Below, piece by piece: positions 14,564 through 15,150 of a stretch of DNA of 15,150 nucleotides. The stretch lies in NCBI GenBank assembly GCA_010027825.1, contig RGUK01000029.1, forward strand, positions 1-15,150, written 5' to 3'. The position numbers and the translations under genes are program-made. The notes beneath the pieces were generated by a model. The model made no database searches, was not told the DNA's origin, and saw nothing but the letters and a program-made list of their open reading frames with translations. How positions within the stretch are numbered: the stretch's first letter is position 1; every line of letters begins with the position of its first letter. This stretch comes from a bacterium. Its GTDB lineage: Bacteria > Dependentiae > Babeliae > Babeliales > RVW-14.

Positions 14564-14869
14564 TTAAAGCTCTTTCACGAAAATGCCTTCCGGCGTGAGT
14601 TTGCCCTTGCGGTCCTTGATCGTGTTGTAGGCACTCTCTAGGCACTGAATCGGGTCAAGGCCCTGCAAAGCACAGTACAAAATTAACGTCACGAGCACGT
14701 CACCTACGCCGTCTACGATAGCGTCGTCGTCCGCCTTGAGGGTCGCGTCAGCTAATTCGCCTAACTCTGACATCGTCTTCATGAGTTGGGCAGTTGGATT
14801 GCTGTTGGGAATGATCTGGCGATCATACGCCCACTGCAATACTTTTTGGTGTACGTCGTGAAATCGCAT
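14564..14869 (-). CDS. MazG-like nucleotide pyrophosphohydrolase
   Basis: A 101-residue all-alpha protein of the MazG/dUTPase superfamily, which hydrolyses nucleoside triphosphates to monophosphates using magnesium bound by acidic residues. Seen: SELGELADATLK with Glu35 and Glu38 (the E-x-x-E half), then IVDGVGDVLVTLI with Asp53 and Asp57 in the D-x-I/V-G-D form common in phage members in place of E-x-x-D. The end CLESAYNTIKDRKGK...GIFVKE matches the usual phage MazG tail. The ATG at 14869 has AAGGAG about 6 bases upstream; the longer in-frame start at 14947 would run through the 31-aa gene and is rejected. Roles proposed for phage MazG include clearing of aberrant nucleotides and lowering alarmone levels; the true substrate is unknown. 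Confidence 0.85.
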   Translation of the reverse strand: MRFHDVHQKVLQWAYDRQIIPNSNPTAQLMKTMSELGELADATLKADDDAIVDGVGDVLVTLILYCALQGLDPIQCLESAYNTIKDRKGKLTPEGIFVKEL

Positions 14870-14879
14870 CCGTTGCTCC

Positions 14880-14975
14880 TTAATGTGGTCCTGTGTCTTC
14901 TGTAAGTTCGTCGTCAAAATCTGAAATCCAGTGCAACAGCACTGCAACGGCGACAGCCCAAAAAATAGCGGTCAT
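14880..14975 (-). CDS. 31-aa single-span membrane protein
   Basis: A very short gene encoding MTAIFWAVAVAVLLHWISDF followed by an acidic tail. Residues 2-17 form one hydrophobic membrane segment; the tail DDELTEDTGPH would lie on one face. Its ATG overlaps the stop of the upstream gene (ATGA), and its own stop TAA is the first part of TAAGGAG, the ribosome site of the MazG-like gene. This perfect nesting between neighbours is the main support. Short phage membrane proteins often act on host membrane or lysis processes, but nothing here says which. Confidence 0.6.
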   Translation of the reverse strand: MTAIFWAVAVAVLLHWISDFDDELTEDTGPH

Positions 14976-15150
14976 GCCTTTGCTGCATGCCTATGTGCAA
15001 GTGCCCTGACCGCTTTTGTTAATTCCGACAGGCGCTCGTCATCGTCAAAAATGCCGTCGCCCTTTGGGTTCGACTCGTACACGGTTTCACCTGTGTGGTC
15101 CGGGTAGTCGGCCCGAAACCAACCGTGCCGCAGACGTAAATAGCCAACCT
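14972..15150 (-). CDS. 3' end of an unknown gene, 58 aa visible
   Basis: The open frame enters from the window edge, reads VGYLRLRHGWFRADYPDHTG and then a Gly/Asp-rich turn (KGDGIFDDDERLSELTKAVR) and a basic helix to a TGA that overlaps the next ATG as ATGA. The coding character is clear, but the fragment is too short to assign a family. The N-terminus lies outside the window. Confidence 0.6.
   Translation of the reverse strand, partial: VGYLRLRHGWFRADYPDHTGETVYESNPKGDGIFDDDERLSELTKAVRALAHRHAAKA

Noticed and set aside
14870..14947. N-terminal extension of the MazG-like protein
   Set aside because: It runs through the 31-aa gene, and AAGGAG fixes the start at 14869.

Overview
The window looks like part of a tailed double-stranded DNA phage (or prophage) genome. 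The strongest evidence is a portal protein (about 1592-3500), supported by a RuvC-like resolvase, a MazG-like pyrophosphohydrolase, an HD-domain nucleotide hydrolase, two unrelated glycosyltransferases and many small genes of unknown function. All supported genes lie on the minus strand and are packed with the 1-4 base stop/start overlaps (TAATG, ATGA) typical of phage operons. The host cannot be told from the sequence. No capsid, terminase, tail, integrase, tRNA or CRISPR was seen, so this is an internal piece of a larger genome.

In the direction of transcription (15150 down to 1): (i) 15150-14564 holds the end of an unknown gene, a 31-residue single-membrane-segment protein and a MazG-like enzyme. 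(ii) A short gap at 14506-14563 carries a perfect 7+1+7 palindrome over a possible promoter. (iii) 14505-11067 holds an 89-residue protein, a 177-residue protein, a DUF932-like protein, a DUF1016-N-like protein and an unknown 182-residue protein. (iv) 11037-8527 holds a GT2-type glycosyltransferase, an unknown protein, a coiled-coil protein and a cysteine-rich zinc-binding protein. (v) 8524-5856 holds a coiled-coil protein, the RuvC-like resolvase and three unknown proteins, with a structured intergenic segment at 6072-6163. (vi) 5825-4589 holds two unknown genes closed by an intrinsic terminator. (vii) 4552-1 holds a proline-linker protein, a 51-residue protein, the portal, a GT4-like glycosyltransferase and the HD hydrolase, which runs off the window.

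Functionally, resolvase and portal point to DNA processing and packaging. The glycosyltransferases point to modification of DNA, virion or host surface. MazG plus the RelA/SpoT-like HD enzyme suggest control of nucleotide or alarmone pools, although the HD protein lacks the usual Glu-Asp pair after its His-Asp motif.

A striking feature is that several genes make best sense only if the reading frame changes by one base: the portal near 2097-2100, the 3670-4552 gene near 4220-4222, the 9384-9892 gene at a run of five G, and a stretch of about 25 codons in the zinc protein (8765-8844). The shifts go in both directions and mostly sit at or beside short single-base runs. Indel errors in the assembly are the simplest explanation, but programmed frameshifting is not excluded, and at the five-G run the glycyl tRNA could re-pair perfectly.
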